Origin: Pseudomonas sp. BGI-2
GTDB taxonomy: Bacteria > Pseudomonadota > Gammaproteobacteria > Pseudomonadales > Pseudomonadaceae
Assembly (NCBI RefSeq): GCF_004310295.1
Contig: NZ_SISB01000030.1
Span: 1-64,000 of the forward strand
DNA length: 64,000 bases
Reading direction: 5' to 3'
The translations under genes were made by a program, and so were the position numbers. Below the pieces are notes generated by a model. That model searched no databases and had not been told where the DNA came from. It saw only the letters and a program-made list of their open reading frames with translations. Numbering within the stretch: the first letter of the stretch is position 1; every line of letters starts with the position of its first letter. Shown piece by piece: positions 63,414 to 64,000 of this stretch.

Positions 63414-64000
63414 ATGCACGGTGCAATTCGCGCAGCCGGTTTCAGCCTGATGACCATGTTCGTCAGTTGCGGCGTTGGCGCACAGGACGTTGAGACGCGG
63501 ATCGGCAAGGTTGCGATGGAGGGCGAGCTGCCAGCCCATGACTCGACCCCCAAGCTCTATGCCGAACTGGATTTCCAACAGGCGACCCAGAGTTATCTGT
63601 GGGCATTGCCGTTGGTGTCCTACGCCCAGTGGCAGGAAGAGTTTCGTGGCAAGCTCGGCGCCCACAACGGCGACCTGATGGTACTCAACAGTTACGAAGA
63701 CAAGCTGGGCGTGATCACTGCCAATGCGACCACACCGTACATCCTCGGCTTCGTCGACCTGAATGAAACCGGTCCGCTGGTGATCGAACTGCCGCCCGGC
63801 CCCACTGCGGGCGGCGTGGGTGATTTCTGGCAGCGCGCGATTATCGACATGGGCCAGACCGGTCCCGACAAAGGCAAGGGTGGCAAATACCTGGTCCTGC
63901 CACCCGGCGCCGAGCCTCCGGCTGATGCGGGTAAGTATTACCTGGCCAAATAGGAAACCATGAACGTGCTGGTGGGTTTTCGTGTGCTGGATCCGGACCC
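63414..64000 (+). pseudogene. DUF1254 family protein interrupted by an in-frame TAG (runs off the window)
   Basis: A signal peptide (FSLMTMFVSCGVGAQ) and the DUF1254 domain (YLWALPLVSYAQWQEEF, TANATTPYILGFVDL, GPLVIELPPGPTAGGVGDFW, GKYLVLPPGAEPP) are clear. The frame stops at TAG (63951-63953) after 179 residues. Beyond it the same frame reads ETMNVLVGFRVLDPD to the window edge, which looks like the normal continuation towards the DUF1214 part. A CAG-to-TAG change would explain this. The family is secreted and often paired with barrel proteins; function unknown. AAGGA precedes the ATG. Confidence 0.7.

Overview
This window looks like the chromosome of a fluorescent-group Pseudomonas. The evidence is high GC, several copies of the short GCGGGCAAGCCTCGCTCC-type REP palindrome in intergenic gaps, and Pseudomonas-typical neighbourhoods: kguT-kguD, aruH, muxABC-opmB, a fused treS-maltokinase and the glgE/trehalose region. 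I see no rRNA, tRNA, CRISPR array or replication origin.

Left end (1-5.3 kb): the recombination end of a mobile genomic island of the GInt type, a four-gene operon ginABCD on the minus strand. It has split the 2-ketogluconate transporter gene kguT, whose last ~120 codons remain next to an intact kguD. The island looks decayed here: ginA has an in-frame TAA before its catalytic tyrosine, and an IS3-type element ends in the last codons of ginD.

5.7-18 kb: accessory metabolism and sensing. In order: kguD, an arginine:pyruvate transaminase (aruH), a short AT-rich orphan with its own terminator, a chemoreceptor, a sugar-diacid/glycerate group (garK, cdaR, MFS permease), a DUF6124 gene with a strongly structured upstream region, an aldo/keto reductase and a type II toxin-antitoxin pair.

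18-44 kb: a large alpha-glucan/trehalose region in two arms. The plus-strand arm is glgA-treZ-malQ-treY-DUF2934-glgX. It builds linear glucan, turns it into trehalose (TreY/TreZ) and remodels or debranches it (MalQ/GlgX). The minus-strand arm is glgE-treS/pep2-glgB. It converts trehalose to maltose-1-phosphate and polymerises and branches it. A well-matched AlgU (sigma-22) type promoter lies in front of glgE. Directly behind glgX is a tight four-gene run: acyl-CoA dehydrogenase-like, PIG-L deacetylase, NodS-like methyltransferase and family-2 glycosyltransferase. A second PIG-L copy that has lost its catalytic aspartate follows. This set looks like a pathway for an N-deacetylated, methylated glycoconjugate and is the most interesting uncharacterised module here.

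44-64 kb: a frameshifted MgtC-type gene, a DUF3203-like gene, ccoG with a 14-bp tandem duplication over its start, a MocR regulator, an SDR enzyme, a MucR-like MHYT-GGDEF-EAL protein, the muxABC-opmB efflux operon, a ~290-bp double-hairpin inverted-repeat element, tpx, a YCII protein, a beta-barrel protein and a DUF1254 gene interrupted by an in-frame TAG at the right edge. Three genes in the window carry a single-base type lesion (ginA, mgtC, DUF1254), so sequence quality at those points should be weighed together.
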